Positions 42,117 to 50,881 are shown, numbered from the stretch's first letter. The stretch is 64,000 bases of DNA from Rhodoferax sp. OV413 (GCF_900104385.1 NZ_FNJA01000002.1:310001-374000); one strand, 5' to 3'. Notes: generated by a model not told the origin, from the letters alone. Program-made: numbers and translations.

Positions 42117-42543
42117 GCTACATGTCACGCTGGATTGCAGTTGCAACACGGCATGCGTGTCCACGACACACAGTATTGGCCGTGGCTTGGGAAGATCACC
42201 CCATCGCAACAAACAACCCAAAGGATTCACCATGACACGCTCTTTCAACCGCATCGCCGCTGCCGCCCTGATCGCCCTGGCCGCCGGCCCTTTCATGGCT
42301 GCCCAAGCCGCTACCAGCAATGACGCCGACCTGGCTACTGCCGTGCAGTCCAGCCTGAGCAATACGCTCGGCAGCGATGCCAGCAACCTGACTGTGACCG
42401 CCAACAACGGCAACATCACTTTGCACGGCTGGACCCAAGGCCCACAAGAAGAAGCCAAGGCTCGCTTTGTGGCCAGCAAGGTACCCGGCGTGCACAACGC
42501 TTACAGCTCGGTGCGCACCTTCTCCAGCGACAGCAACGAGTAA
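42117..42543 (+). repeat. large repeat, partial copy 2 (BON gene with promoter region)
   Basis: Direct copy of 36875-37288, about 115 bases of upstream sequence plus the BON gene. The match stops at the stop codon, so the terminator is not shared. Confidence 0.8.
42232..42543 (+). CDS. exported single-BON-domain protein (copy 3)
   Basis: A 103-aa protein nearly identical to the one at 36980, with one extra residue after the signal peptide (ATSNDADL in place of ATNDTDL) and a few changes such as FMAAQA. AAGGA precedes the ATG. Unlike copy 1 there is no clear terminator before the converging gene at 42584. Confidence 0.85.
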   Translation: MTRSFNRIAAAALIALAAGPFMAAQAATSNDADLATAVQSSLSNTLGSDASNLTVTANNGNITLHGWTQGPQEEAKARFVASKVPGVHNAYSSVRTFSSDSNE

Positions 42544-42583
42544 GGCCTGCAAGCCGGCGGCGGATAAGCCATCCGCTGCCCGG

Positions 42584-43144
42584 CTACTGCTGCGCCAGCC
42601 ACTGCTCGGCGCGCAGCAAATCGTCCAGCGTGTCGATGTCGGTGACGCACCCTCGGTCGTCCACCTCCAGTGCCGCTACGGAATGCATAGCAGCCTGCGC
42701 CCGCACTATCTGCGCTGCACCCTGATTTCCCTTTAATTCCAACAGCTCTGTCCTACAGGCCGCGGCAAAGCGCACCGGATGGCCGCGCTGGCCCTGGTAC
42801 TGCGGCAGCGTGACGGCCGCCGGCGGCGCCAGCGCAATCGCCCGCAAGGTCGCGCCGCGCAACAGCGGCAAATCGCCCGGCAGGATCAGCCAGCCGGGCG
42901 CATCGACCGTGGCACGCACCCCGGCCGCAATCGAGTCGCCCATGCCGGGGCGCGAGGCATCGGCATGCACCACATGGCTGGGCAGGCCGCTGGCTTGCAC
43001 CGCGGCCAACACATGGTCGAGCACGCGCTTGCCGGCTAGCAGCGCCTGCAGCTTGTGCACCTGGCCGCCGGAAGCGGCAAAACGCTCACCACGGCCAGCG
43101 GCCAGCACGATGACGACGGGAAGTGCGGTGGGATCAACAGACAT
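42584..43144 (-). CDS. MocA/MobA-like nucleotidyltransferase
   Basis: A 186-aa NTP-transferase. VVIVLAAGRGERFAASGG is the nucleotide-binding loop, LILPGDLPLL the metal-binding region, and RGHPVRF with DIDTLDDL a late motif of the molybdenum-cofactor cytidylyltransferase group. It probably adds CMP or GMP to molybdopterin, though MocA and MobA types cannot be separated confidently here. The Met at 43144 is preferred to one at 43186. Confidence 0.8.
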   Translation of the reverse strand: MSVDPTALPVVIVLAAGRGERFAASGGQVHKLQALLAGKRVLDHVLAAVQASGLPSHVVHADASRPGMGDSIAAGVRATVDAPGWLILPGDLPLLRGATLRAIALAPPAAVTLPQYQGQRGHPVRFAAACRTELLELKGNQGAAQIVRAQAAMHSVAALEVDDRGCVTDIDTLDDLLRAEQWLAQQ

Positions 43145-43257
43145 GGCAGCGGACTTGAAAGCGCCAGTATGGCCTAGCCTGGGCATCGTTAAGAGTGTGA
43201 ATAATGCGAAGATTCAGCCCTTGGCTACACCCCCACGGACTTCCGCCGTACTTCCGC

Positions 43258-44004
43258 ATGAACCTGACCTGCCCCAGCTGCCACAAAGTATGTAGACCGC
43301 GGGCCAAATTCTGCAACCATTGCCTGCAGTCGTTTGCGGACCTGACACTGTGCCGCATCTGCAATCGGCTGACCCCCGACGGCCAGGCCTGCACCCACGG
43401 TGGCGCCACCACGCGGGCAAACGTTGTTGCAGCCAACAGCCACCCCACGGAAACGCCCGCTGCCGCGAAGCCACGCCGCAGCCTGGCCATGCTAGGGCTG
43501 GTGCTGGCGGTAGTCCTGCTGGGCGGTGGCTATGCGCTGCTGGGCCAGCGCAGCACGGCGGTTGCCATCGCTACGCCGCCCAGTCCACCGGCCGTGGCCG
43601 CGCCTGCGGCCATGCCGGCCCGGCTGGAGCAGGCCCAGGCCGAAGCGCTGAAAGCCCTGGCCGAGCCCATATCGATTCCAGCGCCGCTGCCAGACAGCAA
43701 GCCGCTGCCGGTGGTGGCCAAGCGCGTGCCCGCCAAGGCCCCGGCTTCCAGTCCCGTCGTGCCTGTAGCGACGGTCGCGGCCCCAGCCGTGCCGGCCCCG
43801 GAGCCCGCAGCGGTAGAAAAGCCCGCTGCGCCCAAAGCCAAGACCATCGACGAGGTGTTCAACGAGCGCCTGGCCGCCGAATGCAGCAGCGGGCTGAGCG
43901 GCCTGGTCTGCCGCGAGAAGTTGCGCTATGCGGTCTGCGGCGACCGCTGGTCGCAGACACCGCCCCCGGGGCAGTCGATCTGCAAGGGCGCGCCGACCCG
44001 CTAG
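43258..44004 (+). CDS. zinc-ribbon membrane protein with Ala/Pro-rich region
   Basis: A 248-aa protein: two CxxC pairs (CPSCHKVC, FCNHC) and further Cys (LCRICN) form a zinc-ribbon-like head, then one membrane helix (LAMLGLVLAVVLLGGGYALL), a long Ala/Pro-rich periplasmic linker and a Cys-containing C-terminal module (AAECSSGLSGLVCREKL, YAVCGD). The family is unknown to me. The Met at 43204 is an alternative start that adds 18 residues. Confidence 0.65.
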   Translation: MNLTCPSCHKVCRPRAKFCNHCLQSFADLTLCRICNRLTPDGQACTHGGATTRANVVAANSHPTETPAAAKPRRSLAMLGLVLAVVLLGGGYALLGQRSTAVAIATPPSPPAVAAPAAMPARLEQAQAEALKALAEPISIPAPLPDSKPLPVVAKRVPAKAPASSPVVPVATVAAPAVPAPEPAAVEKPAAPKAKTIDEVFNERLAAECSSGLSGLVCREKLRYAVCGDRWSQTPPPGQSICKGAPTR

Positions 44005-44007
44005 GCT

Positions 44008-45132
44008 TTATTTCGGCAGCACTTCGAACGCCAGGAACTGGGTGATCTGGCTGGCCGCGTTGAAGTTGTTGTCCGACACCAGCACCAGGCTGCGCCGGCC
44101 GTTGGCCAGCAGCGGGCCCCAGGCCATGCCTTCCAGGTTGTCCACCTTGGCCAGGCCCAGGCTGTTCATGTCCTGCACCAGGCGCTTTTTCAGCGGCGTG
44201 TAGCTGGCGCCGACCAGCGCGGCCACGCCGTTGATATTGCTGGCGCCGTCGGTATCCACCTCGTACAGGCGCACATAGTTTTTGTAGTTGTTGTCGGCGC
44301 CCTGCACGCCGGCGCGCTCCAGCACCAGCAGCTGGTGGCCGTTGATCGCCAGGATCTCGGGCACACCGTTGTCGGCGTTCTTGCCGGTAGCGGGTGCTGC
44401 GGGAATCGCGTCCAGCGCATAGGCATACTGGCCCAGCACAGTGCCGCTGCGGTCATAGCGGGTGAAGCGGGTGACGGCCGGGGTGGTGGGCGTGGGCAGC
44501 GGGCCGTCCTCGTACACCGGGGCCTCCATCGCCACCCACAGCGACTGGCCGTCGGGCGCGAAGCTCAGGCCCTCGAAGGTGCCGTTGTTGCGCGAGCCTT
44601 TGTTCTCCGTGGGGTTCATCTTGAACAGGCTGGGCAGGGGCAGGGTGGCGAGTAGCTTGCCGTCCTTGCCCATCTGGGCGACGAACGGGTCCAGGCCCAG
44701 GCTGCGGTCGCCTTCGCTGGTCCACCACAGGCTGTTGTTCAGCGGGTCGACGCGCAGCGATTCGGGGTCGACCACCAGGCCGCCGGCCGTGCGGTTCGGG
44801 TAGGTGCTGCCGTTGGCCTGCTTCAGGCTGACTGCGGTTTGCACCTGCACCGCCGTGAAACTGCTCTGGCTGTAGTCCAGCCGGGCCGTGTAGTAGCGCG
44901 CGGGGTTGTTGTCCGAGCGGTCGTCGCTGACCAGGTACCAGGTGTTGCTGGCGCGGTCGTAGTCGATGCCCGACAGGCCGCCAACCAGGGTGGCGTCGAC
45001 CTGCAAGCTGTTGGAAATGGTTTGCTCGCCGATCAGCCGCACCGAGGCGACGGAAGGCTCTGCTTCGTCACTGCCGCCGCAGGCGGCCAAGGATGCGGCG
45101 ACCAGAGCGGCCAGGGGGAAAAGCAGATTCAT
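44008..45132 (-). CDS. esterase-like protein of the phytase family, lipoprotein
   Basis: A 374-aa exported protein with lipobox ASLAACGG. The chain shows the phytase-like beta-propeller pattern: GGLSGIDYDRASNTWYLVSD, VDPESLRVDPLNNSLWWTSE, and NLEGMAWGPLLANGRRSLVL followed by VSDNNF. Many members are annotated as phytase-like, but the activity is usually unproven. It lies downstream of the PhoX-type gene in the same direction, with strong hairpins between them. Confidence 0.8.
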   Translation of the reverse strand: MNLLFPLAALVAASLAACGGSDEAEPSVASVRLIGEQTISNSLQVDATLVGGLSGIDYDRASNTWYLVSDDRSDNNPARYYTARLDYSQSSFTAVQVQTAVSLKQANGSTYPNRTAGGLVVDPESLRVDPLNNSLWWTSEGDRSLGLDPFVAQMGKDGKLLATLPLPSLFKMNPTENKGSRNNGTFEGLSFAPDGQSLWVAMEAPVYEDGPLPTPTTPAVTRFTRYDRSGTVLGQYAYALDAIPAAPATGKNADNGVPEILAINGHQLLVLERAGVQGADNNYKNYVRLYEVDTDGASNINGVAALVGASYTPLKKRLVQDMNSLGLAKVDNLEGMAWGPLLANGRRSLVLVSDNNFNAASQITQFLAFEVLPK

Positions 45133-45150
45133 GGTGTGCAAGCCAGGTTG

Positions 45151-45212
45151 GGTTTATCCGACGGCACGCCCATGCCGTCGGATAAACCCCTTCGCCCGGG
45201 GTGGGGCGAAGG
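45151..45212. terminator. tandem perfect hairpins between PhoX and phytase-like genes
   Basis: GGTTTATCCGACGGCA (45151-45166) pairs perfectly with 45173-45188 around a 6-base loop. CCTTCGCCC and GGGCGAAGG (45189-45212) form a second stem. There are no T-runs. They probably stop or attenuate transcription from the PhoX-type gene into the phytase-like gene, or protect an mRNA end. Confidence 0.6.
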
Positions 45213-45230
45213 AGCTCAGTTGGCAGATGC

Positions 45231-47459
45231 TCAGGTGCCGATCACGCCGCCGTCGTTCTTGGTGATGACCACCGTGGCCGAACGCGGGCGGGCCGTCGTC
45301 GTGCCGCCAGCGCCGTAGCCGGCATTCGCAGGCCAATGGCTGAGGAACTTGCTGGGGTCGGTGATGTTGGCCTTGCTGATGGTTTCGCCCGGGTGCTGGA
45401 TGTTGACGAACACGGTCTTGCCGTCAGGGGTTTCGCTGCAGCCGGTGATTTCGCAGTCCTTGGGGCCGACCAGGAAGCGGCGCAGCGTGTCCACCGTGGG
45501 CTTGGCGCCGACGCGGGTAGTCACGGCCACGGTGCTGCTGTCAGCCTTGGTGTAGTTCAACGTGGCGGTCGTGCCGTCGCCCACGGTGCCGGGCTTGCCG
45601 ATCAGCATCATGCAGTTGGTGACATCGGTGTACGAGCCGTCGTCGGTCTGGATGAAGCAGAAGCCCGAGCTGCGGCTGAACCACAGGCCGTCGGGGCTGG
45701 AGAAGTCTTGCGACGCGGTCAGGGCCGACAGATTGACCTTGGCCAGGTCGGCACCGGCCTCGGCGCCGAACAGGTAGACGTCCCAGGTGAAGCTGGTGGC
45801 GGCAGATTCACCACCGGCTTCGGCCATGCGGACGATGTGGCCGTTGATGTTGCCGGCCGCACCCAGGCTGCCGCCAATCTTGGCGTCCTGGTAGGAGCGT
45901 GGATTGGCCGCGTCCAGGCCGAACTGTGTTCCGGTGGGCTCGAGCTTGCGGTTGCTGTTATTGGTCAGCGTGTAATAGATCTCGCCGGTGGTGGGGTGCA
46001 CCGCGCACCATTCGGGGCGGTCCATCTTGGTCGCGCCCACGGCGTCGGCGGCCAGGCGGGCGTTGACCAGCACATCGGCCTGGTCGGCAAACGCATAGGT
46101 GGCGTAGCCGGCAATCGCGCTGTTGCTGATGTTGAGTTCGATCCAGCTGCCCGAGCCATCGGCGGCGAACCTGGCCACGTACAGCTTGCCGCTGTCCAGG
46201 TACTTGTCGCCGGTAGCGATACGGTCGCTGGGGTTGGCATCGGCCGTGGCCCACAGCGCGGTGGAGACGAACTTGTACATGTACTCGCCCTGCGAGTCAT
46301 CGCCCATGTAGACAGCCAGCGGCTTGCCCGCGGTCAGCTTGCCGAAGGATGCGCTTTCGTGCGCGAAGCGGCCCAGGCCGGTGCGCTTGCGGATGGCCGC
46401 GGTCTTCACGTACGGGTCGATTTCCACGATGTAGCCAAAGGTATTCAGCTCGTTGCGGTAGTCGTCGCTGCCGTCGCTGGATACGCCGGTCTGGCTGATG
46501 TTCCAGCGCCGGTACTGGTCGGCGCTGCCGGTGGTTTCCCAGCCGTGGCGGCTGGCGGCGCCGGCCGTGCGGCCATAGCGCTTGAGTGACACCACGCTCT
46601 TGGCAGTGGCACCGCCGCGCGCCGTGTCGTCGCCGGACACACGGGTGAAGTAGCCAGCCCAGTTTTCTTCACCGGTCAAAAAGCTGCCCCAGGGCGTGTA
46701 GCCAGTGCCGCAGTTGTTGATGGTGCCGCGGGCCGCTTGGCCGTTGGTCGAGTACAAGGTCTTGACCAGCGCATTGCCCTTGACCGGGCCCGACAAAGTG
46801 ACCGGCGTCAGCGGCGTGATGCGGCGGTTGTAGGCCGAACCCTGGCTGTAGACGAAGGCACCCGCGCCGTTCTTCGCCACCTCGACGATGGACACGCCGT
46901 GGGCCGGGATTTCCTTGTCGGTCTCGCTGGCTGGACGGGTGCCGCTGGTGGTACCGGCCGCGTGCAGGAACTGGTCGGTGATCGCCTCGTGGTTCATCAC
47001 CAGCAGGCCACGACTGGAGCCGTTGGCATCGCGGGCGGTGCCGGCGGCGTTCAGGCCGAAGTACTCCATGCCGTCATGGTGGTCGCCGGCGCGGTTGTCG
47101 AAGTCGGTATCGGTGCCATCGTTCTTGTAGGCAGCCGTGCCCGAGGTCAATGGGTCGCCCAGCGCGTAAATGACGTTGGCGGTATAGCCCGAAGGCACGG
47201 CCACCACGTCCAGCAGGCTCTTCTCGACCGCGGTGAAGCCGAGCTTGTAGTCCGCCGCGACCGCAGCATCACCGCCGCCGCCACCGCAGGCGGTCAACGC
47301 AAAGCTGCCCATCACCGCGGCACCGGCCGTGCCCACCCCCATGCGCAACACGCCACGGCGGCTCAGGCGGGTGTCGATCAGGCTGGAAATGCTGGGGTTG
47401 TTGCTGGTATTGCTGTCTTCGTGGTGGGAGTCAGCGCCGGGGCGCAGGGATGCGGTCAT
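45231..47459 (-). CDS. phoX: PhoX-type alkaline phosphatase (DUF839)
   Basis: A 742-aa exported enzyme that frees phosphate from organic esters in the periplasm, using calcium and iron in characterised members. The twin-arginine signal (SRRGVLRMGVGTAGAAVMGS with Arg34-Arg35) fits Tat export of a folded metalloprotein. Family blocks visible are DHHDGMEYF, LLVMNHE, TPWGSFLTGEENWAGYF, EIDPY and PEWCAVHPTTGEIYYTLTN, as well as SGFCFIQTDDG. No convincing Pho box was seen in front of it. Confidence 0.85.
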   Translation of the reverse strand: MTASLRPGADSHHEDSNTSNNPSISSLIDTRLSRRGVLRMGVGTAGAAVMGSFALTACGGGGGDAAVAADYKLGFTAVEKSLLDVVAVPSGYTANVIYALGDPLTSGTAAYKNDGTDTDFDNRAGDHHDGMEYFGLNAAGTARDANGSSRGLLVMNHEAITDQFLHAAGTTSGTRPASETDKEIPAHGVSIVEVAKNGAGAFVYSQGSAYNRRITPLTPVTLSGPVKGNALVKTLYSTNGQAARGTINNCGTGYTPWGSFLTGEENWAGYFTRVSGDDTARGGATAKSVVSLKRYGRTAGAASRHGWETTGSADQYRRWNISQTGVSSDGSDDYRNELNTFGYIVEIDPYVKTAAIRKRTGLGRFAHESASFGKLTAGKPLAVYMGDDSQGEYMYKFVSTALWATADANPSDRIATGDKYLDSGKLYVARFAADGSGSWIELNISNSAIAGYATYAFADQADVLVNARLAADAVGATKMDRPEWCAVHPTTGEIYYTLTNNSNRKLEPTGTQFGLDAANPRSYQDAKIGGSLGAAGNINGHIVRMAEAGGESAATSFTWDVYLFGAEAGADLAKVNLSALTASQDFSSPDGLWFSRSSGFCFIQTDDGSYTDVTNCMMLIGKPGTVGDGTTATLNYTKADSSTVAVTTRVGAKPTVDTLRRFLVGPKDCEITGCSETPDGKTVFVNIQHPGETISKANITDPSKFLSHWPANAGYGAGGTTTARPRSATVVITKNDGGVIGT

Positions 47460-47730
47460 CGTGGAAGCTTTCTGTGGATTTACAAAACTTCACGATGCTA
47501 GAAAGACTGTGTGACACCGGCGTGGCAGTGCGGGCTGTTTGAAGGAAAGGCTTACTATTTTGATAGCAGCCTGTGCAAATAAAACAAGCGCTAACTGCCT
47601 TTTTGACACCAAAAATATTCGCGTAAATCCATAGCAACACAACCACTCACCCAGCTCGCGCCCTAGGCGCGATGGGGCGCAGAGAGCCCGCGGAGGGCGC
47701 AGACAGTGGGGGTGCCTTTTCTTTGGTGCA
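47460..47730. other. intergenic region upstream of the PhoX gene
   Basis: Promoter region for the PhoX-type gene. It contains a dispersed 50-bp repeat (47556-47606) and a partial block C-like segment (47650-47720), with CGCGCCCTAGGCGCGATG and GGAGGGCGCAGACAGTGGGG. No gene. Confidence 0.5.
47556..47606. repeat. dispersed 50-bp repeat, copy 3
   Basis: TTTTGATAGCAGCCTGTGCA, then AACAAGCGCTAACTGCC. It lies upstream of the PhoX-type gene and is the closest relative of the copy inside dprA. Confidence 0.65.
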
Positions 47731-47771
47731 AAAAAAAGCCCCTGTCGCATGGATGCCATGCGGCAGAGGCC
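47731..47771 (-). terminator. intrinsic terminator after BON copy 4
   Basis: On the minus strand GCCTCTGCCGCATGG and CCATGCGACAGGGGC, with two mismatches relative to copy 1, followed by eight T. Confidence 0.85.
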
Positions 47772-47859
47772 TTAACCCGGCAGCTACGTTGAGCCCGGAG
47801 GCTGCACCGTGTGTTCGGGACACTGGGGGAAATCATTGCGCCGTGTCGGCGCGCAGCGC

Positions 47860-48168
47860 TTACTCGTTGCTGTCGCTGGAGAAGGTGCGCACCGAGCTGT
47901 AAGCGTTGTGCACGCCGGGTACCTTGCTGGCGACAAAGCGGGCCTTGGCTTCTTCTTGTGGGCCTTGGGTCCAGCCGTGCAAGGTGATGTTGCCGTTGTT
48001 GGCGGTCACAGTCAGGTTGCTGGCATCGCTGCCCAGCGAGTTGCTCAGGCTGGACTGCACAGCGCTAGCCAGGTCGGCGTCATTGGTAGCGGCTTGGGCA
48101 GACATGAAAGGGCCGGCGGCCAGGGCGATCAGGGCGGCAGCGGCGATGCGGTTGATAGAGCGTGTCAT
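47860..48168 (-). CDS. exported single-BON-domain protein (copy 4)
   Basis: A 102-aa protein, nearly identical to copies 1 and 3, starting MTRSINRIAAAALIALAAGP. The promoter region upstream matches that of copy 1 for more than 250 bases. It is in opposite orientation to the other three. Confidence 0.85.
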   Translation of the reverse strand: MTRSINRIAAAALIALAAGPFMSAQAATNDADLASAVQSSLSNSLGSDASNLTVTANNGNITLHGWTQGPQEEAKARFVASKVPGVHNAYSSVRTFSSDSNE

Positions 48169-48295
48169 GGTGAATCCTTTGGGTTGTTTGTTGCGATGGG
48201 GTGATCTTCCCAAGCGGCGGCCAATACTGTGTGTCGTGGACACGCATGCCGTGTTGCAACTGCAATCTGGGGTGACATGTAGGGGGGGTGAATTG

Positions 48296-48353
48296 CTATT
48301 TAATGCATAGCTGCTTGCGCAATTGAAATAAACGCTAGAGGCCTAAAAGGCTT
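48296..48353. repeat. dispersed 50-bp repeat, copy 4
   Basis: Contains CATAGCTGCTTGCGCAATTG and AAATAAACGCTAGAGGCC; part of the inverted large repeat. Confidence 0.65.
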
Positions 48354-48437
48354 GTGATCTCTGTGAGAGAGTTGGTGCCACTGGCATGGTCAGCCGGGTG
48401 GTGCGCCCGGCGGCGCAGTCACCTTTCTTTGCTTCGC

Positions 48438-49723
48438 TGTATGGACCGGGTACCTAGGTAACAGGTGTGCGAGGACATGGGTAACACTTTTCCAGCGCGA
48501 GATGCGCGAGGAGAAGTACATGGCCTGGCAAACAAGGAACCTTATGGACCTCAAGCGTGAGTTCGTGGAACTGGCCTTGCAGCCGGGTGCCAACAGGCGC
48601 GACTTATGCCGTCGTTTTGGCATCAGCCCCAAGGCTGGTTATGCGTTGCTGGGTCGGTATCGAGAGGAAGGCTGGGCATGCTTGCAGCCGCGCTCGTCGC
48701 GCCCCCACAGCAGACCCTTGCGCAGTGCCGCAAGCGTTGAAGATGCTGTTGTTGGGTTACGCCAGCAGCATCCTTGCTGGGGTGGTCGCAAGATTGCGCG
48801 CGTGCTGGCCAACGAGGGACTGGCGGGTGCGCCCCCACCCAGCACCGTCACAGCCATCTTGCATCGACATGGGCTCATTCGCCCCCAGGCATCACTGGCT
48901 GCAACGCCTTGGCTGCGCTTTGAACATGACTGCCCTAATGCGTTGTGGCAGATTGACTTCAAAGGCTATTTTGAAACGCTCGGCGGGCGCTGCCATCCAT
49001 TGACGCTGTTGGATGACCACTCGCGCTTCAATCTCACACTCAGCGCGTGCGCCAGACCCGATACTCCCAGCGTGCAATGCCATTTGCAGCGCGTCTTTGA
49101 ACACTACGGACTGCCCGTACGTATCAACGCCGACAACGGTGGACCTTGGGGTAGCCCACGCGCAGCACAACCGCACAGCTTGAGCGATCTAAGTATCTGG
49201 CTGATACGGCTGGGCATCAGGGTGAGCCACAGCACGCCCTACCACCCGCAAACGAACGGCAAGCTGGAGCGCTTCCACCGCTCTCTGAAGGCAGAAGTGC
49301 TCAACGGCCGCAGTTTTTCCAGCCTGGAGTTGGCCCAGCAAGCCTTTGATCGGTGGCGCAGCGTCTACAACCATGAGCGCCCCCACGACGCCTTGGGATT
49401 GCAAACACCCACCCAACGCTACGCCCTGAGCCCGCGCAAGTTTCCTCTAACCCTGAAACCGATTGAGTACAGCCCAGACGACACGGTCATTGAAGTGGGC
49501 TGGAACGGCTTTATCAAGTTCAAAGGTTTGCGATTGCACTTGAGTAGTTCCCTGCATCGGCTGCCTATTGCGATGCGGCCTGATCGGCAGAACGACGGCT
49601 GTTATGACGCTTACTTTTGCCATCAGCCGCTCATGCATCTGGATATGAATGCGCTGGGCAAACCATGAGCTATGTGTTTACTATGTCTCCGCACACCTGT
49701 TACCTAGGTACCCGGTCCATACA
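48438..49723 (+). mobile_element. IS481-family insertion sequence
   Basis: A 1286-bp element with 34-bp terminal inverted repeats starting TGTATGGACCGGGTACCTAG, perfect over that length. A 6-bp target duplication, CTTCGC, flanks it (48432-48437 and 49724-49729). One full-length transposase gene is inside. The target, with one copy of the duplication removed, is TTTCTTTG-CTTCGC-CAAAGAAA, so the element sits in the loop of a hairpin repeat. Confidence 0.92.
48520..49668 (+). CDS. IS481-family transposase
   Basis: A 382-aa DDE transposase. N-terminal helix-turn-helix (DLCRRFGISPKAGYALLGRY), then the catalytic Asp146 (WQIDFKGY), Asp205 (NADNGGPWG) and Glu250 (NGKLERFHR), and the family marker HSTPYHPQTNGKLERFHRSL. 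The ATG at 48520 has GAGGAG 6 bases upstream. The reading frame is intact, and with intact ends and target duplication the element looks recent. Confidence 0.92.
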   Translation: MAWQTRNLMDLKREFVELALQPGANRRDLCRRFGISPKAGYALLGRYREEGWACLQPRSSRPHSRPLRSAASVEDAVVGLRQQHPCWGGRKIARVLANEGLAGAPPPSTVTAILHRHGLIRPQASLAATPWLRFEHDCPNALWQIDFKGYFETLGGRCHPLTLLDDHSRFNLTLSACARPDTPSVQCHLQRVFEHYGLPVRINADNGGPWGSPRAAQPHSLSDLSIWLIRLGIRVSHSTPYHPQTNGKLERFHRSLKAEVLNGRSFSSLELAQQAFDRWRSVYNHERPHDALGLQTPTQRYALSPRKFPLTLKPIEYSPDDTVIEVGWNGFIKFKGLRLHLSSSLHRLPIAMRPDRQNDGCYDAYFCHQPLMHLDMNALGKP

Positions 49724-50116
49724 CTTCGCCAAAGAAACGTAACCCAAAGAAAGGCGAGCCGAAGTCGTCGTCCCTACGCTGCGCTCCGGGCACGCTGCGT
49801 TGCTCGGTCTGAGCGGGGTCCCGCTCGAACTCGGCCTTCGGCCTCAGACAATCGCAGGCCCTGATCCGCCCAGCCCTGCGCTACTCGCCGACGCCACACG
49901 GCGGGGGAGCGGGAGCTGTGCAGGGCTACGATCACAGAGGAAAGCGGGATAGGGCGGGACATGGTGGGCCATCGCGGGAAATTTGAGGTCTATCAATGAC
50001 TTAGCGGGGCCTGGCGGGGTGGGCGGAAAAAATTGGCGGTCCACGATCTTAATTCGGGCGCTCCACGATCTTGGCGAAGCGCAACGTGGGCGCCCAAGGC
50101 ATTCAATGAGGCGTTA

Positions 50117-50207
50117 AATGCCCTTTAAACAGGCCTGCCAGATCGACCGCTACGGGGGAAACAGGCCCTGGCCGAGGTCTGTAGCTTGGCAGGTTGATCG
50201 CGGCTTC
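50117..50207 (-). repeat. intergenic repeat block A, copy 2
   Basis: Inverted copy of 25334-25427, about 85% alike by eye. Confidence 0.75.
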
Positions 50208-50444
50208 TGGGGGCTTTTGATGAAGCGGCTTTTCTACCGTGACACCCGAATCTGGACATGTATGTCCAGATTGCTCTCCAATGAAGCTCAGTTTGAATCT
50301 GGACATCTATCCAAGTGCAATCTGCCTGTGGATAACATGGGGAAAGCCTGAGTAGATTCAGCTTTTCTTCTGTGGATAGTTTTGAATAGCATGTGCACAA
50401 ACCGTTCTCTAACGTTGTTGAGTAGATTTGACTGAAATCCCCGG

Positions 50445-50745
50445 CCGGGTATGCGCCCGGCGGCGCAGTAACTTGTTCTTTTGCGCAAAAGAAAAGTCAC
50501 CAAAAGAAAGGCGCCCCCACTGTCTGCGTCCCAGCGCGATCGCACTGGGAAACCTGCGGTGCTCGCTTTGTGCGGGGTCTGGCTAAACTCGGCCTACGGC
50601 CTCAAACAACGCCAGCCCTGATCCGCCCAAAGCTGCGCTCCTCGGCGCATACAGAGGGGGACCCCGGGGAGCGGGATCGGTGGCGCGCAGCGCCACTTCG
50701 CGCCTAGGGCGCGAGCCCGGCAACGCCGGGCCGGCTGTCTGCTCC
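50445..50745 (-). repeat. intergenic repeat block C, copy 2
   Basis: Inverted copy of 25690-26002, including the TTCTTTTGCGCAAAAGAA palindrome. Confidence 0.8.
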
Positions 50746-50881
50746 TGTAAACGCCCGCGATATTGGAGCATGAGGTCCACAATCGTGGAGCAAAAGGCGT
50801 AACTTTGGGCTGCGTACTTATCCACAAGTTGTTATCAGACTTGTGCCTTGACGTTCATTTTTCGCCAGGGACAATTCAAAC

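Larger units (their letters stand above)
47731..48417 (-). repeat. large repeat, copy 3 (inverted BON gene with flanks)
   Basis: Inverse copy of 36733-37455, with the BON gene, promoter region, dispersed repeat and CGGGCGCACCACCCGGCTG hairpin, and terminator. Together they bracket 37456-47730. Confidence 0.85.
49724..50881. other. repeat-rich noncoding region
   Basis: No credible gene in 1.16 kb. It holds the right half of the hairpin split by the IS, a copy of block B (49863-49912), inverted copies of blocks A (50117-50207) and C (50445-50745), and an AT-rich stretch (50240-50440). Within that stretch AATCTGGACAT occurs three times (50249, complement at 50262, 50296), and DnaA-box-like words TGTGGATAA (50327) and TGTGGATAG (50371) are present; TTATCCACA is at 50818. 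Confidence 0.6.

Noticed and set aside
47460-47560. Possible Pho box before the PhoX-type gene
   Set aside because: Only one weak TGTCAC half-site was found and no second repeat at the right spacing.
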